DNA of 64,000 bases from Dermatophagoides farinae (Eukaryota > Arthropoda > Arachnida > Sarcoptiformes > Pyroglyphidae). Every line of letters begins with the position of its first letter. Position 1 is the stretch's first letter. The stretch covers positions 2,607,001-2,671,000 of the forward strand of contig NC_134677.1 in NCBI RefSeq assembly GCF_024713945.1, in the 5' to 3' direction. Position numbers and translations under genes: made by a program. Below are positions 29,146 through 41,672 of this stretch, piece by piece. The notes beneath the pieces were generated by a model. The model saw only the letters and a program-made list of their open reading frames with translations. It did not search any database and had not been told where the DNA came from.

Positions 29146-30830
29146 ATGATGATGTTAACCAAGATTTTTTTTTGTTGTAAAAAAAATTCGATTGATTCAT
29201 TCATTAAAAAGTAATAATATCAGACTATGATTTGATAATGATAAAAATTTATTTTATTTTCACTATCCAATATAAAAAAATGTCTGGATTTACTGGTTTT
29301 TACGTTATTATTATTATTATCAATGATTGTACCAATGATAATCAAACTAATAGGAAAACTCTTCGATTTCATTTCAAAAAAAAAAAAATCATTTTTAATC
29401 ATTACCATCATCTATGTCATTCGTATTCATATCATTAAAAACACACATACACTGATTTCCAATAAATTTGTCGGCTGTTGTTGTTGTTGTTGTTGATAGT
29501 GATGATGATTTTTGTTTTTGCCTGTCGTTCGATATTTTTTTTCCATAACGATGATGGTGATCAAAAGAAAAAACGAATCAAGATGGCAACCAGGCAAGTA
29601 TTCTAGTCCGATCATAGTAACAATAGTGTCATAAAATGATTCGTCAATCATTCTTTTATTCTGGAATGATAATCCAATTATATTGGTATATATGTGTGTG
29701 GATTTACGTTATGTCACAAATTAATGAAAGAAAGGTACTACTACTACTACTACCACAATCACTTCCGCATTATTCTCAATATCATTCTTAACATCAATTT
29801 TTTTTATCGTTAATTTTACCATTTTCCTTATCTTTGTAAAAAAATTGAGATTTTCAAACATTTTTTTTATTTATCTCACTTTTATGACGATAAATCACAA
29901 GACAAATATACGAGACGGATAAATTTGTTATTCAACTTTGTTTTTGTCATACTGATTGCGTATTTTTGTTTCAAATATAAATAAAAATAAATAGGAAAAA
30001 CAAATGTCTGGTTCATTTTTAAACTTTTGCTTTCTTCCAACCGAATCAATCTCATCATAATCATCATCAACAACGAAAACAACAACAGCACAGGCATCAA
30101 TGAGAAGACATATCGTTTGATTTGAGAATAACAAAGTTACATTTTTTTTCCTTGATTTCCAGAAGGTAGACAGATAAAATTAACGTAGATTAAATCTATC
30201 AATTTTACTGGTTGATTTTATCATTCATTATCATTCTATCAACTTTTTTTCAATTTAAAAGCAAAAAAAAAAACTGATGTGATTCGATAATCATCTAATT
30301 GATGATCATAAGGCTAAAATTGTAAAAGAAAAAAAAACCATTGCAATGATGATGATTATATATTCATTTCTTGAGCCACAAAAAAAACAAATCACATAAT
30401 AATTTTATCTGAAAAAAAATCTTTAAAATTCTGGACATGTCCCAACTGAATCCGTACGTATGGTAACCATACAATGGGAATCAATCAATAAATGTTTCGG
30501 TCAGAGATCTTTTTTTATATTATAAATATATTATGATGATACAATAGGAAACAATAATAATGACATTTTTTCCATTTTACTTTGGATCCATTCACAGTTG
30601 TGTGAATCAAACAATCAACAACACAATTAGGAATTGTGTTTGTACAAATTGAATCAATATGAATCAACAACAAAAATGACAAAAGTAAATTATTATTTAT
30701 TGGAAACCATACATGAAAACAGCAATAATTTTTTTTTTGTCAGAATAAAAATGGTGTAACCTGGAAAAAATTGTACATGAAAACATTTCCCATGATTTTT
30801 TTGTTGATATTTTTTTTGTGAGACATTTAA

Positions 30831-30861
<31 letters not shown>

Positions 30862-31016
30862 AACCAGGATTTTGCCTCTTCAACTTCAACATCAAATTGT
30901 CGCTGTTGTTGTTATATTTTACGGGTTCTCAACGAGTTATCTCATTAGGTCAATGGTTGATAAGCTTCATCAATTAGAAAAGACAACCAGAGCAACCGGC
31001 AAATTTGTTTTTCCTA

Positions 31017-31200
31017 TTTTTTTTCAATTCCAATACTGAAATAATTTTTCGATTATTGGCAGCTAAAGAATGTTGGCTAGTGATCGATGATTGATGATGA
31101 CGATATATAGCTCTATGTGTACCAGATATCAGTCGATGACCCGATATATACCGTTTGTGTAGTGTGGATAAAACAGAACGAAAGAAAAATCGACACCAAA
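31017..31200 (-). other. Candidate coding exon, unrecognised
   Basis: The minus strand is open for about 90 codons. After a Phe-rich repeat translation there is a non-repetitive segment that includes LHKRYISGHRLISGTHRAIY and SLAANNRKIISVLELKK, with varied residues and ordinary codon use. A GTATTG donor directly follows the codons for KIIS. The basic segment running into a hydrophobic stretch vaguely resembles the end of a third intracellular loop of a GPCR, but that is speculation. No partner exon could be placed. Confidence 0.2.
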
Positions 31201-33110
31201 TAAATTGATCAAAAAAAAAAAAAAAAGAAAATAAACCATAATGGTCGATTTTTTTCATTATTTTTTTTTATCGATCGTTTATCGGATTTGGTTTTAAAAA
31301 AATCAATAATCAGAAGAATTAGAACTCAGGCTGCCATCTACGAACAAAAGCCATAATCTATAGATTATTATCAAATTCATTTCTGTCAATTTGTAATGAA
31401 TTTTTTTTCATTTAAAAGACGAAACGATTCTTACACATTAATTTTTTTTTTGGCCATTTTTCATTACACACTATAGTTGACATTAGGTGTAATCTCCATA
31501 ATTTCAAGACAAACAAATAGTAATAGTAATAATGATTTATGATCGAAGAAAAAAAAAAGAGAAAAACAAATTCAATAGCAATTCAAATAAAAACTGAAAC
31601 AATCAAACAAACAAAAAAGGGTTGATTTCGCATTCGATGACCATGAGAATATTGTATACTTGTTTTTGATCGCCACTTATTTTTCAAAACTTTTACGAAA
31701 TATATCTAACACTATGCAAAGAACAAAATGCTGAATTGTCAAACCATTCAATTTCAATCAAATCGATGAAGAAAAAAAAATTCAAGAATATAATGACAGT
31801 AGACAACCCCTTTTATTTTGGTGAAAATGAGATTTTGTTATTATTATTGCCATCTCAATCCATGATCATCGGAATAGATCGACACACACACACACAGACA
31901 CAAACACGAATTCAATGTTTAATGTTCATCACGAATGAATGAAAGTGCAAGGTTACACACCAAAATGATGATGATAATGATAAGTGAACATCATCATTCG
32001 CGCCATTACCGTGAATCCATCATCATCATCATCATCATCTAAAAGAAAAACAAAAAAAAAAGAAACGAAAAGCCCACAGCAAAATAAAGTGGTTGGCTGA
32101 CAGTTTCAAAAAAATGACAGCAGCAGCAGCAGCAAAAAAAAAATAACAATAGGAATTGTAATGAACACACATCGTCTTGTTGTTGTTGTTGTTTTGTTCG
32201 CAATAATCATCTTTCAATGACCATTAAGTTTTTTTTACGAGAAAATGATTGACGATTCTAATCATCAACTACCAACAACCACCACCACCACCATCGTAGT
32301 CGTCGTCTTCGTTTCATGAAAATATATTTATAATTTGAGTTTCATATTGATAAATGATGATTGAATGACAATCCATTGATGATGATCATCATCATTATGA
32401 TAATTTCCAACAAGTAGTTTTGATAGATGTGTTGTTATTGTTTTCTTTTTATATGATGATCATGGAGATCATTTGCATCCGATTTCGAAACATGGACAAG
32501 TAAAAAATAAAAAATATCATTAAAAATGATAGTATAAAAATAATTTTATGCTTACTGAGAATTGGTAGCAAACCAAATAATATGGAACATTTTCATCATG
32601 AGATAATTATAGTGGAATTATTCAATTTCAGTCGACAATTATAAATTTTGATTCTGGTGTAGCCATCGGCAACGCATGCAAAAAAACCGGGAAAATATTC
32701 TTCCTATTTCAACGAGAATGTCGGTTATGAGAATTCCAGATTGTTCCACAAATCGAATAATAATTTGACCAATTTTATTATTTGCCTCATAACACACTGG
32801 CAATATTTTAGCTTAAATTAGCACTGCCATCTATTGTAAAATGGTTGATTTATAGTTTTTAGTTTTTAACACCAGATGACAATCAGTTCAGACAGAGCAG
32901 CTACTGAGCAGAATAACAACAAAATTTCGCTCCAAAACGACCGTCTAAACTTGGCAAACTCTAAATCAACCGTCATTGTTTAAGTTACTAAAACAATCGT
33001 TTATTCGATGACCAATAGTTGAAAATTACTGGTGTATAGTCAGCAAAATTGAATTTTCAGAATGTTACATTACAATGATAATGGACAATTGAAAGTTTAC
33101 AAAAAAAAAA
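31201..33110. other. Intergenic flank of the histone cluster
   Basis: No gene is supported. The left part is repeat-rich. From about 32,540 the sequence becomes less repetitive and unusually free of microsatellites. Two CTGCCATCT motifs lie at 31331-31339 and 32824-32832. A possible minus-strand donor (GTAAGC near 32555) has no convincing exon behind it. No H1 gene, with its lysine/alanine-rich tail, is visible here. Confidence 0.5.
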
Positions 33111-33126
33111 TACTCTTATTCGTAAT
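33111..33126 (-). promoter_or_regulatory. Histone downstream element-like purine motif (H2B)
   Basis: On the minus strand the sequence ATTACGAATAAGAGTA begins 8 bases after the H2B stem-loop. An almost identical motif lies at the same distance behind the H4 stem-loop. In animals a purine-rich element here pairs with U7 snRNA to direct cleavage of histone pre-mRNA; the AAGAG core fits that role. Confidence 0.6.
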
Positions 33127-33134
33127 TAAATTGT

Positions 33135-33150
33135 GGTCCTGAAAAGGACC
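33135..33150 (-). promoter_or_regulatory. Histone mRNA 3' stem-loop (H2B)
   Basis: Read on the minus strand this is GGTCCTTTTCAGGACC: a 6-bp stem and 4-base loop matching the canonical metazoan histone stem-loop bound by SLBP. It starts 32 bases after the H2B stop codon. It marks the gene as replication-dependent with a non-polyadenylated mRNA. Confidence 0.95.
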
Positions 33151-33181
33151 GTTTTATATGATGAATTAAATAATGAAATTA

Positions 33182-33559
33182 TTATTTGCTGGATGTATAT
33201 TTGGTGACGGCTTTGGTTCCTTCGGATACGGCATGCTTGGCCAATTCACCAGGTAACAAAAGTCGGACAGCCGTTTGAACTTCTCTCGATGTAATGGTTG
33301 TTCGTTTGTTGTAATGTGACAAACGCGATGATTCAGCAGCAATTCGTTCGAAGATGTCGTTCACAAACGAATTCATGATTGACATGGCTTTCGATGAAAT
33401 ACCGGTGTCCGGGTGGACTTGCTTTAACACCTTATAGATGTAGATCGAGAAAGATTCCTTCCTGCGACGACGGTGTTTCTTCTTCTTGTCCGTAGCGCGG
33501 ACAGATTTTTGGGCTTTGCCGGATTTTTTGACAGCTTTACCAGTGCTTGGTGGGGCCAT
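33182..33559 (-). CDS. H2B: Histone H2B
   Basis: The gene encodes core histone H2B of 125 residues, one half of the H2A-H2B dimer of the nucleosome. The start was chosen at the ATG for [15 protein letters not shown] because the open frame upstream is unrelated promoter sequence. The N-terminal tail is Lys/Arg-rich (residues 1-36), with [29 protein letters not shown] entering the histone fold. The fold runs from about residue 37 to 103 and includes the segments [19 protein letters not shown] and [19 protein letters not shown]. The C-terminus AVTKYTSSK is typical of H2B. It is intronless, is transcribed divergently from H2A with 298 bases between start codons, and carries the 3' stem-loop of replication-dependent histones. 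Identity is certain; species-level subtype is not assessed. Confidence 0.98.
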   Translation of the reverse strand: MAPPSTGKAVKKSGKAQKSVRATDKKKKHRRRRKESFSIYIYKVLKQVHPDTGISSKAMSIMNSFVNDIFERIAAESSRLSHYNKRTTITSREVQTAVRLLLPGELAKHAVSEGTKAVTKYTSSK

Positions 33560-33643
33560 TGTTGCAGATTTGTTGTTGAAACTCCAGTTGTTGATCGAAA
33601 AAACCAAACAGACAGAATAATGATTTTTGCCATCCAATTTCGA

Positions 33644-33651
33644 CTTATATA
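33644..33651 (-). promoter_or_regulatory. TATA box of H2B
   Basis: TATATAAG on the minus strand, about 85 bases upstream of the H2B start codon. Confidence 0.7.
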
Positions 33652-33679
33652 CGATTCTAAGTGGTATACGCAGCACGAA

Positions 33680-33684
33680 CCAAT
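33680..33684 (+). promoter_or_regulatory. CCAAT box in the H2A-H2B bidirectional promoter
   Basis: CCAAT followed by CACG lies between the two TATA boxes, nearer the H2B side. CCAAT boxes are usual in divergent H2A-H2B promoters. Confidence 0.5.
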
Positions 33685-33713
33685 CACGTTTCAAAAAAGG
33701 AGGAGCTAAAAAA

Positions 33714-33721
33714 TTTGGCGC
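33714..33721 (+). promoter_or_regulatory. E2F-like site in the H2A-H2B promoter
   Basis: TTTGGCGC fits the E2F consensus TTTSSCGC. Similar sites occur upstream of H4 and H3 in this cluster, which suggests shared S-phase control; this is a sequence match only. Confidence 0.5.
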
Positions 33722-33761
33722 GTTTTTGCTACGTACACCACTTTTCGAGTGAAACACAAAG

Positions 33762-33769
33762 TATTTAAG
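33762..33769 (+). promoter_or_regulatory. TATA-like box of H2A
   Basis: TATTTAAG lies about 96 bases upstream of the H2A start codon, mirroring the TATA box of the divergent H2B gene. Confidence 0.55.
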
Positions 33770-33794
33770 CTAAATCATTGCAATACATTTCTAA

Positions 33795-34232
<438 letters not shown>

Positions 34233-34284
34233 TTTCATTTTCATTCAATTTCATTTACATTTATCCATTATCATCATATAAAAC

Positions 34285-34300
34285 GGTCCTTTTCAGGACC
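34285..34300 (+). promoter_or_regulatory. Histone mRNA 3' stem-loop (H2A)
   Basis: GGTCCTTTTCAGGACC, the same perfect stem-loop as for H2B, lies 52 bases after the H2A stop. A downstream element containing ACCGAATTTGAGCATT follows at about 34312-34327 and resembles the one behind H3 (CGAGCATT). Confidence 0.95.
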
Positions 34301-34339
34301 ACAATTCATTTACCGAATTTGAGCATTTTTTTTGTATAA

Positions 34340-34700
34340 TAAAATTTTCATTTCGTAAATAATTTTATCATTTGAAACACTTTGATTTATTTATCATCAC
34401 TAGAATATGCGAAAAATTTGAGTTGCAGATCAGGGGGTTATGTTTTTGTTTAATTTTGTGATTCAAAGTTGTTACTCGATCAAGTTTTTTATTTGTAATA
34501 ATATAACCGAAAAAGGTTGAAATAGAAAACAAACCAACATATGACAACCCAAATAACCAAAATAAAAAAAAAAAAATGGAAAAAACAAACAGATTTTTCC
34601 AAACCCATGAAAATAGTGTTCTCACTGTTCTGATTAAAATTTAGACAAAGAAATAATGATCAGAATCTTATTTTATTTAAAAATTAAATTCAAAATAAAA
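34340..34700. other. Spacer between H2A and H4
   Basis: AT-rich sequence with no gene seen. It separates the 3' ends of the convergent H2A(+) and H4(-) genes. Confidence 0.6.
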
Positions 34701-34703
34701 ATA

Positions 34704-34718
34704 GCTCTTATTCGTAAT
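34704..34718 (-). promoter_or_regulatory. Histone downstream element-like purine motif (H4)
   Basis: On the minus strand ATTACGAATAAGAGC lies about 10 bases after the H4 stem-loop and is nearly identical to the motif behind H2B, supporting a conserved U7 snRNA target. Confidence 0.6.
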
Positions 34719-34727
34719 GTAATTGGT

Positions 34728-34743
34728 GGTCCTTAAAAGGACC
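34728..34743 (-). promoter_or_regulatory. Histone mRNA 3' stem-loop (H4)
   Basis: Minus-strand GGTCCTTTTAAGGACC: perfect 6-bp stem with loop TTTA, 74 bases after the H4 stop. Confidence 0.95.
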
Positions 34744-34817
34744 GTTTAATGAAATGTATTATGACATGATGAATGGATGGATACAAATTGTAAAATGATG
34801 TGAATGATAAAATGGAA

Positions 34818-35750
<933 letters not shown>

Positions 35751-35778
35751 TGCTCGAATCTCAATTGGATAAAAATGT

Positions 35779-35794
35779 GGCCCTAAAAAGGACC
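35779..35794 (-). promoter_or_regulatory. Histone mRNA 3' stem-loop (H3)
   Basis: Minus-strand GGTCCTTTTTAGGGCC forms a 6-bp stem with one G-T wobble pair and loop TTTT. It is the most divergent of the four stem-loops but fits the family consensus, 46 bases after the H3 stop. Confidence 0.9.
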
Positions 35795-35840
35795 GTTTGT
35801 ATATGAATGATGAATTAGAATAGAATGAAAATGGATAGAT

Positions 35841-36257
<417 letters not shown>

Positions 36258-36339
36258 TTATTTTGTTTTCGATCTGAAAATACGAACGTCACGAATACCA
36301 ACCAACAAATGAGTAACGAGACTTGGTGTGAATCGCTTT

Positions 36340-36345
36340 TTTATA
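36340..36345 (-). promoter_or_regulatory. TATA box of H3
   Basis: TATAAA followed by more A on the minus strand, about 90 bases upstream of the H3 start codon, the same spacing as in H4. Confidence 0.75.
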
Positions 36346-36392
36346 GTCGACCATCAGAACAAGACAAAACTCGAAGGCGGAGCATGAAAAGA

Positions 36393-36400
36393 GCGCGAAA
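36393..36400 (-). promoter_or_regulatory. E2F-like site upstream of H3
   Basis: TTTCGCGC on the minus strand, about 48 bases upstream of the H3 TATA box; it matches TTTSSCGC. Confidence 0.5.
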
Positions 36401-36516
36401 TTTAAGTTTGGAGGGAAAATCAGTGGGAGGGACTTTTCATCGTGAGTTTTCATGTTTGGCTCGATTTTTTTAGAATATCAAACACAAATTAAAAATAATG
36501 AAAGAATACACAAAAA

Positions 36517-37814
36517 TTAGATAAGATGAATCAAATTTTTGCTTATCAACGGTGATGATGTTCGCCATGATGAAGATGGTCGATTCATCTTAAAACTGGA
36601 TTCCTCATCTTTCAGATTGACCGTAAATAATTCAACGGCAAAACGTTCGGTGCTGAAATCAATATCAATAAAACGAATACCGAAAAATTTCTTTTCCATT
36701 ATTATCGATCTTATTTTCGATAATTTGCTAAAACCAAAATCAAAGAAATTCATAAATAGATGAAGAATAGTAGAAAATTACACAAACCTTTTATTATTAG
36801 GATAGCCATGTAGTTTACATACAATAGCAAATGGTTTAGCCATTTTAAAACGATCATCCAGATGATAAATGTGTTTCAATGGTACTTGAAAATACCTGCC
36901 AACATCAATGGCATAAATAATGTATCGTGTGGTATAATCATGTAATGAACGACGTCTTAGTGACAATGTTTTTTTCTGTTTCATTGGTCTATCATCATTG
37001 TCATCGTTAGGCACTTTGAGCAAATCTTTCACGCTTTTTGATTCAGTTATTGATTCTTGTTGCTGTTGTTGTTTATCATAATCAACATTTTGTGATTCCA
37101 TTATCATATCACGACCGACAATATGCCCACGAAGAAAAAGACCGGATTGTTGATCATAGAATACAATAGTACTGCTTGTATTATTCTGTTCGAATACACA
37201 TTGTTCGGGTAAAAGTCGTAACGATGATGATTGTTCTTGACGATAAAATTCTCTGAAATATAAAAATTAGTCAAAAGAAGACAATTACATTTTACATTTC
37301 TTACGTCATATCACTGACAAATTGACGGAATGGTGTTTGAGATTCTTGTGTGTTCCGTACAAATTGTCCTAATTGTTCAGAATCAATTTTTCGTTCACCA
37401 AATGGTAATATTCCAATGAATTTATTTGGTTCAAAATAACAGCTTATAAACAACAAATAGCTTATCTTGTCCGGCATGAATGTTTTTTTCAATACAACAT
37501 GACGTGAATGTTTTTGAATGATCCAATCTGAAAATAATCAATTCAATTCGATTATTATTCTCATTTATTACACAAAAAAAACTTACTTGATAATCGTGGA
37601 TCATGATGTAATGTATGACAATAATGATCAAATATTGATGAATCATGATTGTCAGAATCATCAATCGATTGTTTCAAATAGTCAATTTCTTTCTGTTCAT
37701 GGGTTATGATGTTGTTATTCGGGATTGAGGTTGAATGGTGGATGGCTATACTAATCTGAATTATAGCTATTCATGAGAAATGAGAAGAATTCACAAATTT
37801 AAAAAATATTCCAT
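36517..37814 (-). CDS. Second Tudor module: alternative 3' exons or a separate small Tudor gene
   Basis: Four coding exons on the minus strand: from 37745 or 37750 to 37587, 37527-37305, 37252-36788 and 36727-36517, with good GTAAGT/GTAAGA/GTTTGT donors and TTTTCAG, TTTCAG and TTTTAG acceptors. The product contains an extended Tudor domain: IVFYDQQSGLFLRGHIVGRD, then IIYAIDVGRYFQVPLKHIY and PFAIVCKLHGY, then the SN-like strand FFGIRFIDIDFSTERFAVELF. Two models keep the frame. First, a phase-1 acceptor (TATAG before 37745) joins it to the large Tudor exon ending at 38436, giving a 1379-residue two-Tudor protein. Second, a 20-nt first exon (37814-37795) and a 44-nt intron make an independent 360-residue protein. 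Tudor domains usually bind methylated arginine or lysine on partner proteins. The exact gene name is not recognised. Confidence 0.75.
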
Positions 37815-37960
37815 TTTATTCCACACAAAAGAATGTCGTTGCAATCATTATTAAATCATTGAGATTTGAGAAGCACTAAACATTGCTACGTTTGTTTTAT
37901 AAATTCAATAATTCTCAAGCAGCATCGATTGTTGAATTAAGCATAATTCAATAATTTTTT

Positions 37961-40900
37961 TTAAAAAATAAAAGTCGATGACGATGATGATGATGAAATG
38001 GCTGCTGTGAATGTTATGAAAAAGCTGATTATGAATAAGAATAATGATGTTGCAGCCAACCAATACAATGGTGGTGGTTGTGAATCATCTGTTTTCGGCA
38101 ATCGTTTTGAACTGTTTTCGGCAATCATCTTGTTGTTGTTGCTGTCGTAATCATCTTCATTATGTTATTGTTGATTGATTTTGGATTCGTTTTCATTAAA
38201 AAAACAATAAATAATAAGAAAGATAATAAAGCGGTCAGATAATTGGATAGCGGCTAGCTGAATTCATTCATTCAACATTTGTGGATTCTGATTCAAGGGA
38301 GAGGAATTCATATGAAAATTGAAATGAATCATGTTGAACTCCCTAATCGATATTGAATTCAATTTGATTATTATCAGTATAATGCTAAAGAATTTTTTTT
38401 TGTAGATTTTTTTCTACCATTTGATTGACACTTACGTTCAATGGATAGTTGTAGCAAGCTATTCGGTGATTTGGAAGGAGATGGAGATGATGGTGGTAAC
38501 AATGAATGTGGCTCTTGTTGGTGTTTAAAACTACGGTTGTCTGAAGATGAACAAATGGACTTTTTGATCATCTTTTCGTTGTTCACGGTTATCGAATTCG
38601 ATGTTTTGCCTAGTGAATAATTCGTTTCCGATTCGATTGTCGTTGTATTGTTGTTGGTGATGCTGGTATTCGTCACGGATGGTTGTTGGCCGTTGACGTC
38701 GACGTCTCCAATCATCGGTATCGGTACTGCTGGTCGATTGATGCAGGAATCGGGACATTCGTTGTTCTCGTCTTTGGCTTCGTTCAATGAACCTTTCTTT
38801 TTTTTACTTCTAGTTTTGATCTTAATTTTTCTATCCATTTGTTTACTACTAATCGATTCATTATTGCCTACCACAGGGTTGACATATTCGGTGTTTGGAG
38901 CTGTTTCCATCGATTTCATTGATCCATTCGATTCAGGTTGAGCATTATCATTATTGTTTATTGTTTGGAATGCAGGTGGTAAAACTGTAGCTACAATAGC
39001 CGTTTCATCTGTCGGTTTTGCAAGTTGAATATTGAAACAGGTTTCGATATTTGGTGATTCTGGTGATGGTGATGCAGCTACGTTATTATTAAGAACTTCA
39101 TTAAATTGATCCATCCATGAATCATCGTCGGCTACATTGCTTGCATAATTCAATTCAATCAATTTACGATTGATGAAAATTTCATAATCTTCAGCTGATG
39201 TACACCAAAGTAGTACGTGAGCAATTTCATCATCAAGATTTCCATTGATTTCCAATGATTGTTGGTGTCCGTTCGAATGATTTATTTGCAGAACTGATGC
39301 TGTCAATATCTGATCATAGGTCATATCTTCAAAAAATTGACAACATTCCATTGGCCATTGATCATAGTATTGATCATCACGTCTATTATTGACATGAGAT
39401 GACTGTTGTTGATGATGATGATGTGGATAAATAAATGCTAATGATGAACGTACAGCGAATGCTGGTACTTGTGCCATTTCATAGGTTAATGGCCGTATCA
39501 TTTGTATATGCACTAGGCTTGAATAACCGGAATCAACATCTTTGACCATAATGAATTCATCATGATTATTACTATCGGAACTATAATGGTCATCAAGATT
39601 GGATCGTTCAATAATCTGTACACGGCGCCAATCCAATTCATCATCAATATAGCATGCCCAATATGAACCGATTGTCAATGTTTGAGTTGATGGTGGTATA
39701 CTAACCAACATTCGTAACTGGCGTTCTTCATCATCAACATCATCAATATCATCATCATTCACATTGCCATCTTGTCCAATTGCTTCGACTGATTTGTAAA
39801 AATTTTGAAATCGTTCCAGAAAATCTTCGAATGCATTCGTACCGATTTTTTCATCATTGATTATAAGATAAAAATGCGATGGTGAAACAATGTGACAAAT
39901 TTCTACTAGTAGGTAACGATTTAGATCAATTTTCGGTGAGGGAATTATTGAAATAGAATCGATCGATGTTAATGGCATGATTATGGTCGGCGAAATATCT
40001 GGTTGATTCTGTTGTAATAAATGTTGATCATTATCACGGTTCGTTTCGGCTCCAGCTCGTCGACGACTTTTACGCTTTTTTGATAATTTTTTCGAATTAT
40101 ATCGTTGAACAGGTGGAGCATTGAGCAAAAATTCATCGACATCACCTGCACCAGATTCTTTATCATTGTTATGATCATTATCACAGCGATATTTATCCAA
40201 ATGTTGGCCATAATCACAATAATTTGGTGATGGTGTTTTCGCTATAAATGCATTCGCATACATCGCATCGATTGTTGATGACTGATCAATATTAGTGGTG
40301 ATTTCGGTTGGATGACGTTTTTTCATTTCACCGTCAATCATTGTACTTTGTCCAATATTAGGAGAGCTGATCAAACCGCCATCGTTTTCATCATTTGATC
40401 CATGGCAAACAATAACTTGGGGTGATACCATAGTCGTATTTATCGATGATGATTGTTGTTGTTGATGTTGGTCACTAATCGTTTCCGTCGGTCTGCCGAA
40501 CAATTGCCTTATTTGATCTGTAACAGTTTTAAGTAATTGTTGCTGATTTGAATTGTACATACAATTATCATTTAAATTATCGAAATTTGACATACTGCTA
40601 CAATCGTAGAATGTACCGGCTGATGAACTAACTGCCGTTGATAATGTTCTTTGTTCTTGTAATCCATTGGTTTGATTATAAACCATTTGAATGATTTTTG
40701 CATTACCAATACCACGTATTTCATCCAACGATGGTGATCGATCTGAATTCCTCGATGAACCACTATTTACACCGATTAGTTGATTACTACCTGAATCGCT
40801 ATTATTATTATTATCATGATTCAATAAATGAGCATAAAGTGTTGATATGTCATCACGTGAATGCGAACGTATTGTTTCATTTGTATGATTATTTGATGAA

Positions 40901-41672
40901 GTTTCATCACTACTTTGATTTCCTGAGGGCGATAATTTACCTCTATTATTAGAGCTATCAATATTGTTATTATTGGCAATATTTGTTTTGAAAGCAATAG
41001 GTGGTGTCAAGAGCATTAATTGATTTTTCGAATTTGTTGATGGCAACGATGATTCGGTACTTAAATTAAATTCAGTGTTTTCTTGAATTGGAACACCTTC
41101 TTCTCGATGATGATAGCTACCAGCTGATGAAGCCGGTGGCTCATAACCAGTAGCACTGGAATATCGTCTTGGAAATGCTGGCATAGAATTGACCCTACAA
41201 GAAAAAACAACAGCATGATCATGATCAAGCGATCATTTCGGCGTAATAGTTGGGCAAATAAAAAAAACAAAAATTCAATACTTACACAGCATAATCTCTA
41301 GGTCGATCATGATGGATCATCATCGATATTTCTCCATCCGAATTTATATTCAAACATTCAATCTTACGTATTAATTCATCATTTTCTTCTCGTATTTCTC
41401 GAAGTTCTTTACCAAGAAAATCTACTTCAGCGGTACGAACATCAAGTTCATCTTTGAGCGATTTATTCTCAGCAGATAAGAATTGACGATCTTCTTGTAT
41501 GCTACGATAAGGAAACGGAAAATTCCATACAAACATCAGCGAAACGTCGTAATTCACCAATGAATAGTTCACTGAATTGATTGATCATTGATTGTGTATC
41601 TGAAACAAATCGTTGTATACACAGCTGCAATTGTTCATCTTTTTCCATCAATTTCGATGCAGTAGTAGCCAT
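37961..41672 (-). CDS. Tudor-domain protein with coiled coil and C-terminal membrane anchor
   Basis: Four exons, minus strand: 41672-41558, 41493-41286, 41194-38436 and 38154-37961; the phases agree and give 1091 residues. The start is the ATG for MATTASKLMEKDEQ. Residues about 35-100 form a coiled coil (ENKSLKDELDVRTAEV, ELREIREENDELIRKI). A long Ser/Asn/Gln-rich region follows, then an extended Tudor domain at about 530-795: LLVEICHIVSPSHFYLI, GSYWACYIDDELDWRRVQII, VKDVDSGYSSLVHI, a PAFAVRSSLAFIYP segment and an AEDYEIFINRKLIELNY strand. The last exon adds DDSQPPPLYWLAATSLFLFI, a membrane span near 1057-1080, and only about 11 residues after it, as in tail-anchored proteins. The two least certain junctions use AAG acceptors (41494 and 38155). 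Such proteins often organise RNA-silencing granules; that role is inferred. No orthologue name is assigned. Confidence 0.8.

Larger units (their letters stand above)
11017..31016. other. Gene-poor, microsatellite-rich stretch
   Basis: About 20 kb without a gene that can be supported. It consists of short unique AT-rich segments separated by ATC/GAT, GTT/CAA, CA/TG, CT and ATTC repeats. Isolated exon-like islands exist (for example after the acceptor TTTTTTTGCAG near 22120, and a 38-nt island near 18732), but none carries a recognisable protein segment or a consistent partner. No tRNA-like, rRNA-like or transposase-like sequence was noticed. The region may be intronic or intergenic. Confidence 0.5.

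Noticed and set aside
33559-33757. N-terminal extension of H2B (66 codons upstream in frame)
   Set aside because: The extension covers the TATA and CCAAT boxes. Canonical H2B begins at MAPPSTGKA.
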